From an uncultured Collinsella sp. (GTDB lineage: Bacteria > Actinomycetota > Coriobacteriia > Coriobacteriales > Coriobacteriaceae), in the NCBI GenBank assembly GCA_905208975.1, contig CAJLRE010000016.1, positions 1-30,536 of the forward strand: a stretch of 30,536 nt of DNA. Reading direction: 5' to 3'. Of the stretch, positions 14,699 to 21,839 are shown in pieces. Position 1 is the first letter of the stretch. Every line of letters starts with the position of its first letter. Under the pieces are notes generated by a model. That model did no database searches, was not told where the DNA came from, and saw only the letters and a program-made list of their open reading frames with translations. The position numbers were made by a program, and so were the translations under genes.

Positions 14699-15483
14699 TC
14701 AAGATTAAGTCTGCAACGCAAATCGAGCAGATGAAGAAGGCAGGAGCGCTATCTAAGATGGCGCTCCGCCACGTTGGAGCCATGGTGCGCCCCGGCGTTT
14801 CGACTTTTGAGCTCGATCAGCTCGCGGAGCAGATTATCCGCATGCATGGCGGCACCCCGGCCTTTAAGGGTTACGGCGGGTTCCCGGGAACCATTTGCGC
14901 ATCGATCAACGATGCCGTGGTCCACGGTATTCCCAACCCCGACATGATCCTGCGCGATGGCGATATCATTTCCATCGATACGGGAGCCGTTGTCGACGGT
15001 TGGGTCGGCGATAACGCTTGGACGTTTTTCGTTGGCACCCCAACGCCCGAGGCCAAGGCCCTGTGCGAGGTTACGCGCGATTGCCTTAAGGCTGCCATCG
15101 AGCAGGCTGTCCCCGGTAACCATATCGGGGATGTCGGTTATGCCGTTCAGTCTCTCGCCGAGTCTCACGGTTACGGCGTGCTTCGCGACTATGTGGGCCA
15201 TGGCATTGGCCGTGTGATGCACGAGGACCCCAACGTTCCTAACTATGGAAAGAAGGGGAGGGGCGTTCGCCTCCAGGCCGGCATGGTCATTGCCATCGAG
15301 CCGATGGTTACGATGGGTTCCAACCATGTGAGCACGGGCTCCGACGGTTGGATTGTTACGACCAACGACCACCTGCCCGCCGCGCACTACGAGAACACCG
15401 TCGCCATTACCAATGACGGTCCGGTGATTCTCACCACGGATGCCCAAGGTGCTTGGTGTTCGCTCCAAGGCGGAGAAATGTAA
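14695..15483 (+). CDS. map: Methionine aminopeptidase type I
   Basis: The 262-residue enzyme removes the N-terminal Met from nascent proteins. All active-site residues are present: His77, the dinuclear metal ligands Asp95, Asp106, His169, Glu202 and Glu233, and His176. There is no N-terminal extension, so it is the short bacterial (type Ia) form. It overlaps adk by 4 bases, as in many Gram-positive alpha/spc clusters. Confidence 0.97.
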   Translation: MIKIKSATQIEQMKKAGALSKMALRHVGAMVRPGVSTFELDQLAEQIIRMHGGTPAFKGYGGFPGTICASINDAVVHGIPNPDMILRDGDIISIDTGAVVDGWVGDNAWTFFVGTPTPEAKALCEVTRDCLKAAIEQAVPGNHIGDVGYAVQSLAESHGYGVLRDYVGHGIGRVMHEDPNVPNYGKKGRGVRLQAGMVIAIEPMVTMGSNHVSTGSDGWIVTTNDHLPAAHYENTVAITNDGPVILTTDAQGAWCSLQGGEM

Positions 15484-15519
15484 CAAGTTCCACTTAGTTG
15501 TGGAGCCATTACGAAGTTA

Positions 15520-15548
15520 TTACGATGCGTGCATACGTGTTGTAAAAT
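15520..15548 (+). promoter_or_regulatory. Candidate internal promoter ahead of infA
   Basis: The 104-base map-infA gap is AT-richer than its surroundings. It holds TAAAAT (15543-15548) 17 bases after TTACGA (15520-15525, only partly like the -35 consensus). This could start the alpha-operon half (infA to rplQ) independently of the spc half. Confidence 0.3.
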
Positions 15549-15587
15549 ACTCAATCGCTGTCGTTTTCTAGAGAAAGATGATTGCTT

Positions 15588-15806
15588 GTGAAGAAGGAAG
15601 ACGCAATTGAGCTCGAGGGTACGGTAAAGGAACCGCTGCCCAACGCCATGTTTAAGGTCGAGCTCGAGAACGGTCATTCGGTTCTGTGCAACATTTCTGG
15701 CAAGATCCGAATGAATTACATCCGTATTCTCCCCGGTGACAGGGTTGTCGTGGAGCTTTCCCCGTACGACCTGACCCGCGGCCGCATCACCTATCGCTAC
15801 AAATAG
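15588..15806 (+). CDS. infA: Translation initiation factor IF-1
   Basis: With the GTG at 15588 the product is 72 residues, the exact usual length of IF-1. It starts KKEDAIELEGTV and ends SPYDLTRGRITYRYK, the conserved OB-fold protein that binds the 30S A site. An in-frame TTG at 15582 would add two residues. GAGAAAGA (15571-15578) is a modest ribosome binding site that fits the GTG better. Gene order infA-rpmJ-rpsM is standard. Confidence 0.96.
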   Translation: MKKEDAIELEGTVKEPLPNAMFKVELENGHSVLCNISGKIRMNYIRILPGDRVVVELSPYDLTRGRITYRYK

Positions 15807-15956
15807 CGGCACGCATACACGCACTCCATTTCCGACTGCAGGCTTAGCTCAACCTACGGTCGGATTGTGTGTGAAGACCAGCCATAGTTTTAAACGCCTG
15901 CGGCTGGGCGAGTAGATAGTAGGGAAGTAGTTTGAGCGCTACCGAAAGGAAGAACG
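15807..15956 (+). other. infA-rpmJ intergenic stretch
   Basis: The 150 bases hold a weak long-range inverted repeat (TCCGAC at 15831-15836 with GTCGGA at 15859-15864) but no clear terminator or promoter. GAAAGGAAG before the rpmJ ATG is its ribosome binding site. No small ORF with a good start is seen. Confidence 0.4.
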
Positions 15957-16070
15957 ATGAAGGTACGTCCTTCGGTCAAGAAGATGTGCGATAAGTGCAA
16001 AATCATTAGGCGCCATGGCAAGGTCCTCGTCATTTGCGAGAACCCCCGTCATAAGCAGCGTCAGGGTTAA
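15957..16070 (+). CDS. rpmJ: 50S ribosomal protein L36
   Basis: The 37-codon gene encodes a protein that starts KVRPSVKKMCDKCKIIRR and ends ICENPRHKQRQG. The Cys/Cys/Cys/His set (Cys11, Cys14, Cys27, His32) marks the zinc-binding C+ type of L36. A good ribosome binding site, AAAGGAAGAACG, precedes the ATG. rpsM starts 14 bases after the stop. Confidence 0.97.
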   Translation: MKVRPSVKKMCDKCKIIRRHGKVLVICENPRHKQRQG

Positions 16071-16084
16071 GAGAGGAGACTACG

Positions 16085-16459
16085 TTGGCCCGTATTAATG
16101 GTGTCGACCTCCCGCGTGAGAAGCGCGTTGAGATCGGTCTGACCTACATTTACGGCATCGGCCGCACCACTGCGACGAAGATCTGCGTCGAGTGCAACGT
16201 TAACGTGGATACGCGCGTTAAGGACCTCACCGAGGATGAGGTTAACGCCATCCGCGATTATATCGATAAGAACCAGATCATGGTTGAGGGCGACCTCCGC
16301 CGTGAGCGCAACCAGAACGTCAAGCGCCTTATGGACATCGGCTGCAACCGCGGCCTTCGTCACCGCAAGGGCCTCCCGGTCCGCGGCCAGCGCACCCACA
16401 CTAACGCTCGTACCCGCAAGGGCCCGAAGCGTCAGATCGGTGCTAAGAAGAAGAAATAA
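16085..16459 (+). CDS. rpsM: 30S ribosomal protein S13
   Basis: The 124-residue S13 begins ARINGVDLPREKRVEIGLTY and ends with the basic GLPVRGQRTHTNARTRKG tail region that contacts tRNA and 16S rRNA. The start codon is TTG at 16085, fixed by the conserved N-terminus and the GAGAGGAG site 7 bases upstream. Confidence 0.98.
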   Translation: MARINGVDLPREKRVEIGLTYIYGIGRTTATKICVECNVNVDTRVKDLTEDEVNAIRDYIDKNQIMVEGDLRRERNQNVKRLMDIGCNRGLRHRKGLPVRGQRTHTNARTRKGPKRQIGAKKKK

Positions 16460-16473
16460 GGAGCGCTAGATAG

Positions 16474-16878
16474 ATGGCTACTGCTAAGAAGAACGTTCGC
16501 GCTGCCCGTCTGAAGCGCGCGGACCGTAAGAACATTTCCGTGGGCCAGGCTCACATTCGTTCTACGTTTAACAACACGATCGTTTCGATCACCGATCCCC
16601 AGGGCAACGTCATTTCCTGGAAGTCGGCTGGCCAGGTGGGCTTCAAGGGCTCCCGTAAGTCCACGCCGTTCGCTGCCCAGATGGCTGCCGAGGCTGCTGC
16701 CAAGCAGGCCATGGAGCACGGTATGAAGAAGGTTTCCGTCTTCGTCAAGGGCCCCGGCTCCGGTCGTGAGACCGCCATCCGCTCCCTCCAGGCTGCTGGC
16801 CTCGAGGTCTCGAGCATCCAGGACAAGACCCCCATTCCGCACAACGGCTGCCGCCCCAAGAAGCGTCGCCGCGTGTAA
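16474..16878 (+). CDS. rpsK: 30S ribosomal protein S11
   Basis: The 134-residue protein has HIRSTFNNTIVSITDPQGNV, GFKGSRKSTPFAAQMAAEAA and the C-terminal DKTPIPHNGCRPKKRRRV, all diagnostic of S11 in the 30S platform. The standard order rpsM-rpsK-rpsD-rpoA is kept. Confidence 0.98.
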   Translation: MATAKKNVRAARLKRADRKNISVGQAHIRSTFNNTIVSITDPQGNVISWKSAGQVGFKGSRKSTPFAAQMAAEAAAKQAMEHGMKKVSVFVKGPGSGRETAIRSLQAAGLEVSSIQDKTPIPHNGCRPKKRRRV

Positions 16879-16897
16879 CTGAAAGGATCGTATCAAT

Positions 16898-17494
16898 ATG
16901 GCAATCGACAGGACTCCTGTTCTTAAGCGCTGCCGTCAGCTCGGGATCGATCCCGCTGAGCTCGGTTACAGCAGCAAGAAGGAATCTATCCGTCAGCCCA
17001 AGCGCCGTCGCAAGGAATCTGAGTACGGCATGCAGCTGCGCGAGAAGCAGAAGGTCAAGTTTATCTATGGCGTTCTGGAGAAGCAGTTCCACGGCTACTT
17101 CAACAAGGCCCGCAAGATGAACGGCGTCACCGGTGAGAACCTCATGATCATCCTTGAGTCTCGCCTCGACAACGTTGTCTTCCGTCTTGGCTTCGCCCGT
17201 ACCCGCAAAGAGGCTCGTCAGTCCGTCCGTCACGGCCACTTCACCGTGAACGGCAAGCGCGTGGACATCCCGTCCTACCGCGTCAAGGCCGGCGACGTCG
17301 TCGCTGTCGGCGAGAAGTTCCGTGACCTCCTCCCCATCAAGGAGGCCCTGATTTCTTCCGAGCGCTTTGAGGTCCCTGGCTGGCTCGAGGTCGATATCGA
17401 GAAGCTGTCTGGTAACGTGCTCGCTCTGCCGACGCGTGAGCAGATCAGCGGTGATATCAACGAGCAGCTCATCGTCGAGCTCTACTCTAAGTAG
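16898..17494 (+). CDS. rpsD: 30S ribosomal protein S4
   Basis: A 198-residue S4 carrying an S4 RNA-binding domain (RLDNVVFRLGFARTRKEARQ, then VRHGHFTVNGKRVDIPSYRV). The N-terminal region lacks the CxxCxxxxC zinc cluster found in some S4 proteins, so this is the zinc-independent form. S4 nucleates 30S assembly and represses the alpha operon in E. coli; no pseudoknot leader was identified here. Confidence 0.98.
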   Translation: MAIDRTPVLKRCRQLGIDPAELGYSSKKESIRQPKRRRKESEYGMQLREKQKVKFIYGVLEKQFHGYFNKARKMNGVTGENLMIILESRLDNVVFRLGFARTRKEARQSVRHGHFTVNGKRVDIPSYRVKAGDVVAVGEKFRDLLPIKEALISSERFEVPGWLEVDIEKLSGNVLALPTREQISGDINEQLIVELYSK

Positions 17495-17526
17495 TCCATC
17501 CGGGCTGCTGAGGCTGGAGGTAATAC

Positions 17527-18468
17527 ATGTCAGAATTCATTAGGCCTCAGGTTCAGGTCGAAGAGATCAACGAGACGTCTGCTCGTGTCTCCGTCGAGCC
17601 GCTCGAGCGTGGTTACGGCGATACGCTGGGTAACTCCCTTCGTCGCGTTCTTCTGTCCTCGCTCGAGGGTGCCGCCGTCGAGGCTATTCAGATCGATGGT
17701 GCGCAGCACGAGTTCATGACCATCCCTAACATGGTCGAGGATGTCACCGACATCGTCCTGAATGTCAAGGGTCTTGTCTTCAGGGCTCTCGGCACGACCG
17801 ACGAGGCGACCGCCACCATCTCGGTTGACGGCCCCTGCGAGGTCACCGGTGCGGACTTCTTTATTCCGTCCGAGTTTGAGCTGGTCAACCCCGAGCAGCA
17901 CATCGCTACGCTCACCGAGGGTGGCCATCTCACCATGAGCATGCGCATCGGCTATGGCCGCGGCTATGTCTCTGGCGAGGCTAACAAGCGCGACAACGAT
18001 CCCATCGGTGTGATCCACGTCGACTCGCTGTACTCGCCGGTTTCCCGTTGCGCCAAGCTCGTTGAGGCTTGCCGTGTCGGTCAGCACACCGACTACGACC
18101 GCCTTGTCCTCGAGATCGAGACCAACGGCTCCATCGCTCCGCGCGACGCCGTGGTCCAGGCTGCCAATATCATCAACCAGCATATGGCTGCCTTTATGAA
18201 CCTTGCCGAGACCCCCGAGGTCGAGGAGGAGGCTTCGATCTTCGCTCCCGAGGTCACCAACGACAACGCCGAGCTGGACAAGCAGATCGAGGATCTGGAC
18301 CTTTCCGTCCGTTCCTACAACTGCCTTAAGCGCGCCAGCATTCACTCGGTCCGTCAGCTCGTTGAGTTCTCGGAGAACGATCTGCTTAACATCCGTAACT
18401 TCGGTGTTAAGTCGATCGAGGAAGTGAAGGACAAGCTTGAGTCCATGGGCCTGAGCCTGAAGGCTTAA
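17527..18468 (+). CDS. rpoA: RNA polymerase alpha subunit
   Basis: The 313-residue alpha subunit has an N-terminal dimerisation domain (residues 1-230), with RGYGDTLGNSLRRVLLSSLEG marking the assembly helix and IGYGRGYV further on. The C-terminal domain (about 245-313) carries RSYNCLKRASIHSVRQLV and NFGVKSIEEVKDKL, the part that binds UP elements and activators. CTGGAGG lies 7 bases before the ATG. Length and order are normal. Confidence 0.98.
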   Translation: MSEFIRPQVQVEEINETSARVSVEPLERGYGDTLGNSLRRVLLSSLEGAAVEAIQIDGAQHEFMTIPNMVEDVTDIVLNVKGLVFRALGTTDEATATISVDGPCEVTGADFFIPSEFELVNPEQHIATLTEGGHLTMSMRIGYGRGYVSGEANKRDNDPIGVIHVDSLYSPVSRCAKLVEACRVGQHTDYDRLVLEIETNGSIAPRDAVVQAANIINQHMAAFMNLAETPEVEEEASIFAPEVTNDNAELDKQIEDLDLSVRSYNCLKRASIHSVRQLVEFSENDLLNIRNFGVKSIEEVKDKLESMGLSLKA

Positions 18469-18498
18469 TGCTTCGCATATTTGAGGAGAAACTAGACC

Positions 18499-18966
18499 AT
18501 GCGTCACAACGTTAAGAAGGGCCTGAAGCTCGGCACCGATGCGAGCCACACCAAGGCCATGAAGAAGAGCCTGGCCAAGGCCCTCTTCGAGAACGACCGC
18601 ATCAAGACCACCGAGACCCGCGCTAAGGCGCTGCGTTCGGTCGTCGACCCGATCATCACCTGGGCCAAGAAGGGCGACCTGCACTCTCGTCGTCTGGCCA
18701 TCGCCAAGCTCGGCGATAAGCAGCTCGTTGCCGAGATCTTCGACAAGGCTGCCCAGGGCATGTGGCAGGACCGCAACGGCGGTTACACCCGCATCATGAA
18801 GCTCGGCAACCGTAAGGGCGACAACGCTCCTATCGTTATCATGGAGCTCGTCACCGAGCCTTGCACGCCTAAGGCCAAGAAGGCTGCTCCGGCCCCCAAG
18901 AAGGCCGCTGCTCCCAAGAAGGTCGAGGCCGTCGAGGAGGCTCCTGCTGAGGAGACCGCTGAGTAG
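18499..18966 (+). CDS. rplQ: 50S ribosomal protein L17 with C-terminal tail
   Basis: The 155-residue L17 has a conserved core of about 120 residues. It starts RHNVKKGLKLGTDASHTKAM and contains TTETRAKALRSVVDPIITWAKKGDLHSR-type sequence. Beyond it is a low-complexity Ala/Pro/Lys stretch that turns to Glu/Ala at the end. Such tails occur in actinobacterial L17 proteins. It is the last gene of the alpha operon and is followed by a strong terminator. Confidence 0.97.
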   Translation: MRHNVKKGLKLGTDASHTKAMKKSLAKALFENDRIKTTETRAKALRSVVDPIITWAKKGDLHSRRLAIAKLGDKQLVAEIFDKAAQGMWQDRNGGYTRIMKLGNRKGDNAPIVIMELVTEPCTPKAKKAAPAPKKAAAPKKVEAVEEAPAEETAE

Positions 18967-18992
18967 ACAATCCGTCTGCATAGGCTATATTC

Positions 18993-19023
18993 GAGGGGTA
19001 CGTTCGCGTACCCCTCTTTTTTT
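18993..19023 (+). terminator. Strong intrinsic terminator after rplQ
   Basis: A perfect 10-bp stem (GAGGGGTACG / CGTACCCCTC) closes a TTCG loop and is followed by seven Ts. It lies 26 bases after the rplQ stop and ends the ribosomal protein transcript. Confidence 0.92.
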
Positions 19024-19058
19024 GTCGCGATACCGTTGATTGTTTGTTGGGAGCGCCC

Positions 19059-19883
19059 ATGACCGCGCCGTCTGATTTCAATTCGATTCCTGAGCTCGAT
19101 GCCACGCTTGTATTCTGTGTTGCCTATGATGGCTCGTCCTATAGCGGATTTGCCGAGCAGCCGGGCCAGACGACCGTTGCGGGCGAGTTGCGCCGCGCTA
19201 TCGAGACGCTGCTGCGCCGCCCGATCGATCTGACGTGTGCGGGTCGTACCGATGCCGGCGTGCATGCGGTGGCCCAGTACATTAGCGTGCCCGTAACGGA
19301 CGCTGAGCTTGCTCTGACGCGCCGTAGGTGGCTGAGGGCTATGGATGCCCTCCTGCCCAAAGATATCGCCATAAACGAGGTCTACAAGGCCCGTAGGGGC
19401 TTTTCTGCCCGCTTTGACGCGCGGTCCCGTACGTATACGTACCGTATTGCCGATCGCGATGCGCGCCCCGTGCTCTCGCGCGGTGCGGTGTGGTGGCATC
19501 GCTATCCCCTCGACGTCGATGCGATGGCGGCCGCCTGCCCTGCGCTTTTGGGCGAGCAGGACTTTAAGAGCTTTTGCAAGGTTGCCTCTGCTGTGGGCAA
19601 GCCCACGCACCGCTGCGTGATGCGTGCGGAGTTTGGCCACGAGGTCGCTTTTGGCGAGGATATCCTGACCTTCACTATCGAGGGCAATGCGTTTTTGCAC
19701 TCGATGGTGCGTACCATTGTAGGAACGCTCGTGGAGATTGGCATGCATCGTCGCGATCCCCAGTGGATGCGCGAGGTTATTGACGCCCGTGACCGAACCG
19801 CTGCGGGTCCCACGGCGCCTGCCTGCGGCCTTACGTTTATGGGTGTGGATTACGGCCCCGACGAGCTTGTCGTTCTCGACTAG
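19059..19883 (+). CDS. truA: tRNA pseudouridine(38-40) synthase TruA
   Basis: The 274-residue enzyme isomerises uridines 38-40 in the tRNA anticodon arm. The catalytic Asp65 lies in CAGRTDAGVHA. Downstream motifs include RTYTYRI and FLHSMVRTIVGTLVEIG. ATG 19059 with GGGAG 5 bases ahead is preferred over an in-frame TTG at 19044. truA commonly follows rplQ in Gram-positives; here the terminator at 18993-19023 separates them. No clear promoter was found in the 35 bases between the terminator and the ATG. Confidence 0.95.
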   Translation: MTAPSDFNSIPELDATLVFCVAYDGSSYSGFAEQPGQTTVAGELRRAIETLLRRPIDLTCAGRTDAGVHAVAQYISVPVTDAELALTRRRWLRAMDALLPKDIAINEVYKARRGFSARFDARSRTYTYRIADRDARPVLSRGAVWWHRYPLDVDAMAAACPALLGEQDFKSFCKVASAVGKPTHRCVMRAEFGHEVAFGEDILTFTIEGNAFLHSMVRTIVGTLVEIGMHRRDPQWMREVIDARDRTAAGPTAPACGLTFMGVDYGPDELVVLD

Positions 19884-19910
19884 GGGAGTGCTCGGCGCGT
19901 CTGTGCCTTG

Positions 19911-19964
19911 CACATACTATGTGTGAGCTGCGCGTGTGCAACATCTGTTCTTGGCGTGCAACAT
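19911..19964. promoter_or_regulatory. Palindrome and 20-bp-spaced direct repeats upstream of the GT2-like gene
   Basis: CACATA-C-TATGTG (19911-19923) is a perfect palindrome. GTGCAACAT then occurs twice, at 19936-19944 and 19956-19964, exactly 20 bases apart, so both copies face nearly the same side of the helix. This looks like an operator array in the truA/GT2 gap. No regulator is identified. Confidence 0.4.
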
Positions 19965-20035
19965 GTTAGGCGGCTCGTTGCTTTTATAGCTCGGGTGTAC
20001 CATGAACGACAGTTTGATTTGGTGCTATCGAGAGG

Positions 20036-21085
20036 ATGGAAAACTTGGTTCGACGTGGCTCGCATCCGCGACTTTCGGTGATCCTTGTGGTAGAAGGTTC
20101 GCCCAGCTATGCGATGCGTGCGCTCGAGAGTATCCAGAACCAAGACCTCTACGATTTGCAGATTGTCGTTGTCTGTCGCGATACTGCGCCCGGTGTGCGC
20201 CATTCGCTTCAAGTTGCTGCCGACAGGGACATCCATATTGATTTGATTGACGTCGAGGACGCGAAGCACAGCGCTTGTCTTCGTGCCGGTTTTGCTGCCT
20301 CGCGCGGCTCTCAAATCATCGCTATGAACGCCGATGAGTGGTTTGCTCCGCAGTCCCTTTCCAAGATGGTCGATATCGCGTGCGATACTGCGGCAGACAT
20401 AGTGTTCCCCACGGTGTCGCTCGACCGCTATGATGCACATCGAGAGCGCCATTCGCGTGTCTTGGATGCTGCCTCTATTGCCATAGAAGACGAGTCTTCT
20501 ATGGTGACTGGGCTGCCCCAGTTGATTTTGGGCGGCTTGGTTGCTCAAGTCTCTGGCGTGATGTACAGCCGTCCACTGTTTGAGGCATGTCTTTTGTGCG
20601 ATAAGACGTTTCGCACGGTTGGGTTTATGGCGTGCGCGCTCTCGCAGGCACAGCGCGTCTCCGGATGCGGCGACGCTTGTTTCCACGCGGCGGCACCTAA
20701 GCTTACAGATGCCTTTGATCCCACCATGTATGCCAGGATATCCGATGACACTCGAGCGCTCGACGAGCTTGCGGACTCACTCTCGGAAGCAGATAGCGGT
20801 GGTCGGCTCAAGCTGGCAAGCCAAAAGTTCTACTTTGCCGGACTGGTCGCCTGCATCGAGAATTTGTGTCTGAGCCCGCATGGGGTGTCGTCAATCGAGC
20901 GTTCCGCCCGCATGCGTGATATGCTCGAGGCGCCTCGAACCCGTCAGATGGTCGCCGCGCTCAAGGATAACCATCGGGGACTCGGTCTGTTGTTTGGGCC
21001 GATCGCCAGCGCCAAGCCCGCGCGCTGCGTGATGTGTACGCATCTGGCAGCTTTTCTTAACCGGACGGGCGCAAAAACCGCCTAA
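20036..21085 (+). CDS. Unassigned protein with a GT2-like glycosyltransferase fold
   Basis: This 349-residue protein has an N-terminal nucleotide-sugar-type Rossmann segment: LSVILVVEGSPSYAMRALES, then QNQDLYDLQIVVVCRDT. It continues with ACLRAGFAASRGSQIIAMNAD and a DEWF that sits where GT2 enzymes carry DXD. These resemble family 2 glycosyltransferases. The second half has no recognisable motif, several Cys residues (CLLCDKTF, CVMCTH) and no transmembrane helix. The acceptor and product are unknown. The ATG at 20036 has GAGAGG directly abutting it. A TTG at 20045 would place that site about 9 bases upstream and may be the true start. No cell-wall or capsule genes lie next to it. Confidence 0.55.
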   Translation: MENLVRRGSHPRLSVILVVEGSPSYAMRALESIQNQDLYDLQIVVVCRDTAPGVRHSLQVAADRDIHIDLIDVEDAKHSACLRAGFAASRGSQIIAMNADEWFAPQSLSKMVDIACDTAADIVFPTVSLDRYDAHRERHSRVLDAASIAIEDESSMVTGLPQLILGGLVAQVSGVMYSRPLFEACLLCDKTFRTVGFMACALSQAQRVSGCGDACFHAAAPKLTDAFDPTMYARISDDTRALDELADSLSEADSGGRLKLASQKFYFAGLVACIENLCLSPHGVSSIERSARMRDMLEAPRTRQMVAALKDNHRGLGLLFGPIASAKPARCVMCTHLAAFLNRTGAKTA

Positions 21086-21096
21086 ACGGCTCATTA

Positions 21097-21124
21097 CGAA
21101 ACAAACTTGCATAGAATTGTTTCG
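21097..21124. promoter_or_regulatory. Inverted repeat between the GT2-like gene and argR
   Basis: CGAAACAA (21097-21104) and TTGTTTCG (21117-21124) are perfect 8-bp inverted complements with a 12-nt spacer. No T-tract follows on the plus strand. It could be a weak terminator for the upstream gene or an operator for argR, whose promoter must lie nearby. Confidence 0.4.
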
Positions 21125-21169
21125 AAATGCGTTCTTATACACAAAAGCCTTCAAATAGCGTTAAACTAT

Positions 21170-21184
21170 TCAATCACTGATTGA
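21170..21184. promoter_or_regulatory. Putative operator palindrome in the argR leader
   Basis: TCAATCA-C-TGATTGA is a perfect 15-bp palindrome centred 41 bases before the argR ATG. It is AT-rich and about as long as an ARG box half-operator, though not the textbook TGAAT..ATTCA sequence. Autorepression by ArgR is a reasonable inference. Confidence 0.4.
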
Positions 21185-21217
21185 TTGTCTCCGCCATCTT
21201 TTGGAGAGAGGGTTTGT

Positions 21218-21655
21218 ATGGCTAAAAAACGCAATGGGCGCCAGGATGCCATTAGAGATATTGTGCGCAATAAGGATGTCCGCACGCAGCGCGTGCTGGT
21301 CGATGAGCTCCGTGCTATGGGCTTTGATTGCACGCAGGCGACTGTCTCTCGCGATATTGCCGATATGGGGCTGCGTAAGCTCCCTGAGGGCATCTATGTT
21401 CTGGCAGAGGACCTGCACCTGCAGCGTATGGTTTCCGAGCTCGTAACGGGCGTTCTGCGTACTGATAATCTGGTAATGATCAAGGCTCAGCCTGGCACGG
21501 CTTCCGGCATCGCCGCCGCCGTTGATGCGGCAGAGTTACCCGATGTGCTTGGCTCGCTTGCCGGCAACGATACGATTTTGGTTATTGCCCAGACGGCCGA
21601 GGACGGCGAGCGTCTCGAGGCGCTGATCAATAAGTTGAGCAATTCTCGCAAGTAG
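21218..21655 (+). CDS. argR: Arginine repressor ArgR
   Basis: The 145-residue protein has a winged-helix N-domain whose recognition helix is TQATVSRDIADMGLRKL (39-55). The C-domain has GTASGIAAAVDAAELPDVLG and a GNDTILVI strand, the hexamerisation/arginine-binding module with its Asp. ATG 21218 is chosen over an upstream TTG at 21185 because GGAGAGAGG (21203-21211) fits. No arginine biosynthesis genes are adjacent, so it probably acts in trans, with possible autoregulation at the palindrome 21170-21184. A terminator follows. Confidence 0.93.
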   Translation: MAKKRNGRQDAIRDIVRNKDVRTQRVLVDELRAMGFDCTQATVSRDIADMGLRKLPEGIYVLAEDLHLQRMVSELVTGVLRTDNLVMIKAQPGTASGIAAAVDAAELPDVLGSLAGNDTILVIAQTAEDGERLEALINKLSNSRK

Positions 21656-21704
21656 GTGTGCGGGTCGTGCGCTCGGCATTGTGTGCGCTGACATAGTGGC
21701 TTGT

Positions 21705-21737
21705 AAGGGGCATCGACGTTGGTCGGTACCCCTTTTT
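21705..21737 (+). terminator. Intrinsic terminator after argR
   Basis: AAGGGG (21705-21710) pairs with CCCCTT, with an inner CGAC-GTTG-GTCG stem, and the right arm runs into five Ts (21733-21737). It lies 50 bases after the argR stop. Confidence 0.8.
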
Positions 21738-21774
21738 GTTTGCCGGTATAAAGACCGCCCACCAGGTCGCTTCA

Positions 21775-21817
21775 AACTAAAAGGCCCCGAGCAGTTCAAT
21801 AAGCTGCTCGGGGCCTT
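21775..21817 (-). terminator. Intrinsic terminator of the PBP gene
   Basis: A perfect 14-bp stem (21781-21794 with 21804-21817, AAGGCCCCGAGCAG and its complement) has a 9-nt spacer. Read on the minus strand it is followed by TTTTAGTTT, so it terminates the penicillin-binding protein gene. Convergent readthrough from argR would meet it too. Confidence 0.88.
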
Positions 21818-21839
21818 GTTGGCTTTAGTCGCGTACTTC

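Noticed and set aside
20002..20241. A 79-codon ORF with its own ATG upstream of the GT2-like start
   Set aside because: It overlaps the longer gene in another frame, is Cys/Arg-rich without domains, and has no ribosome binding site.
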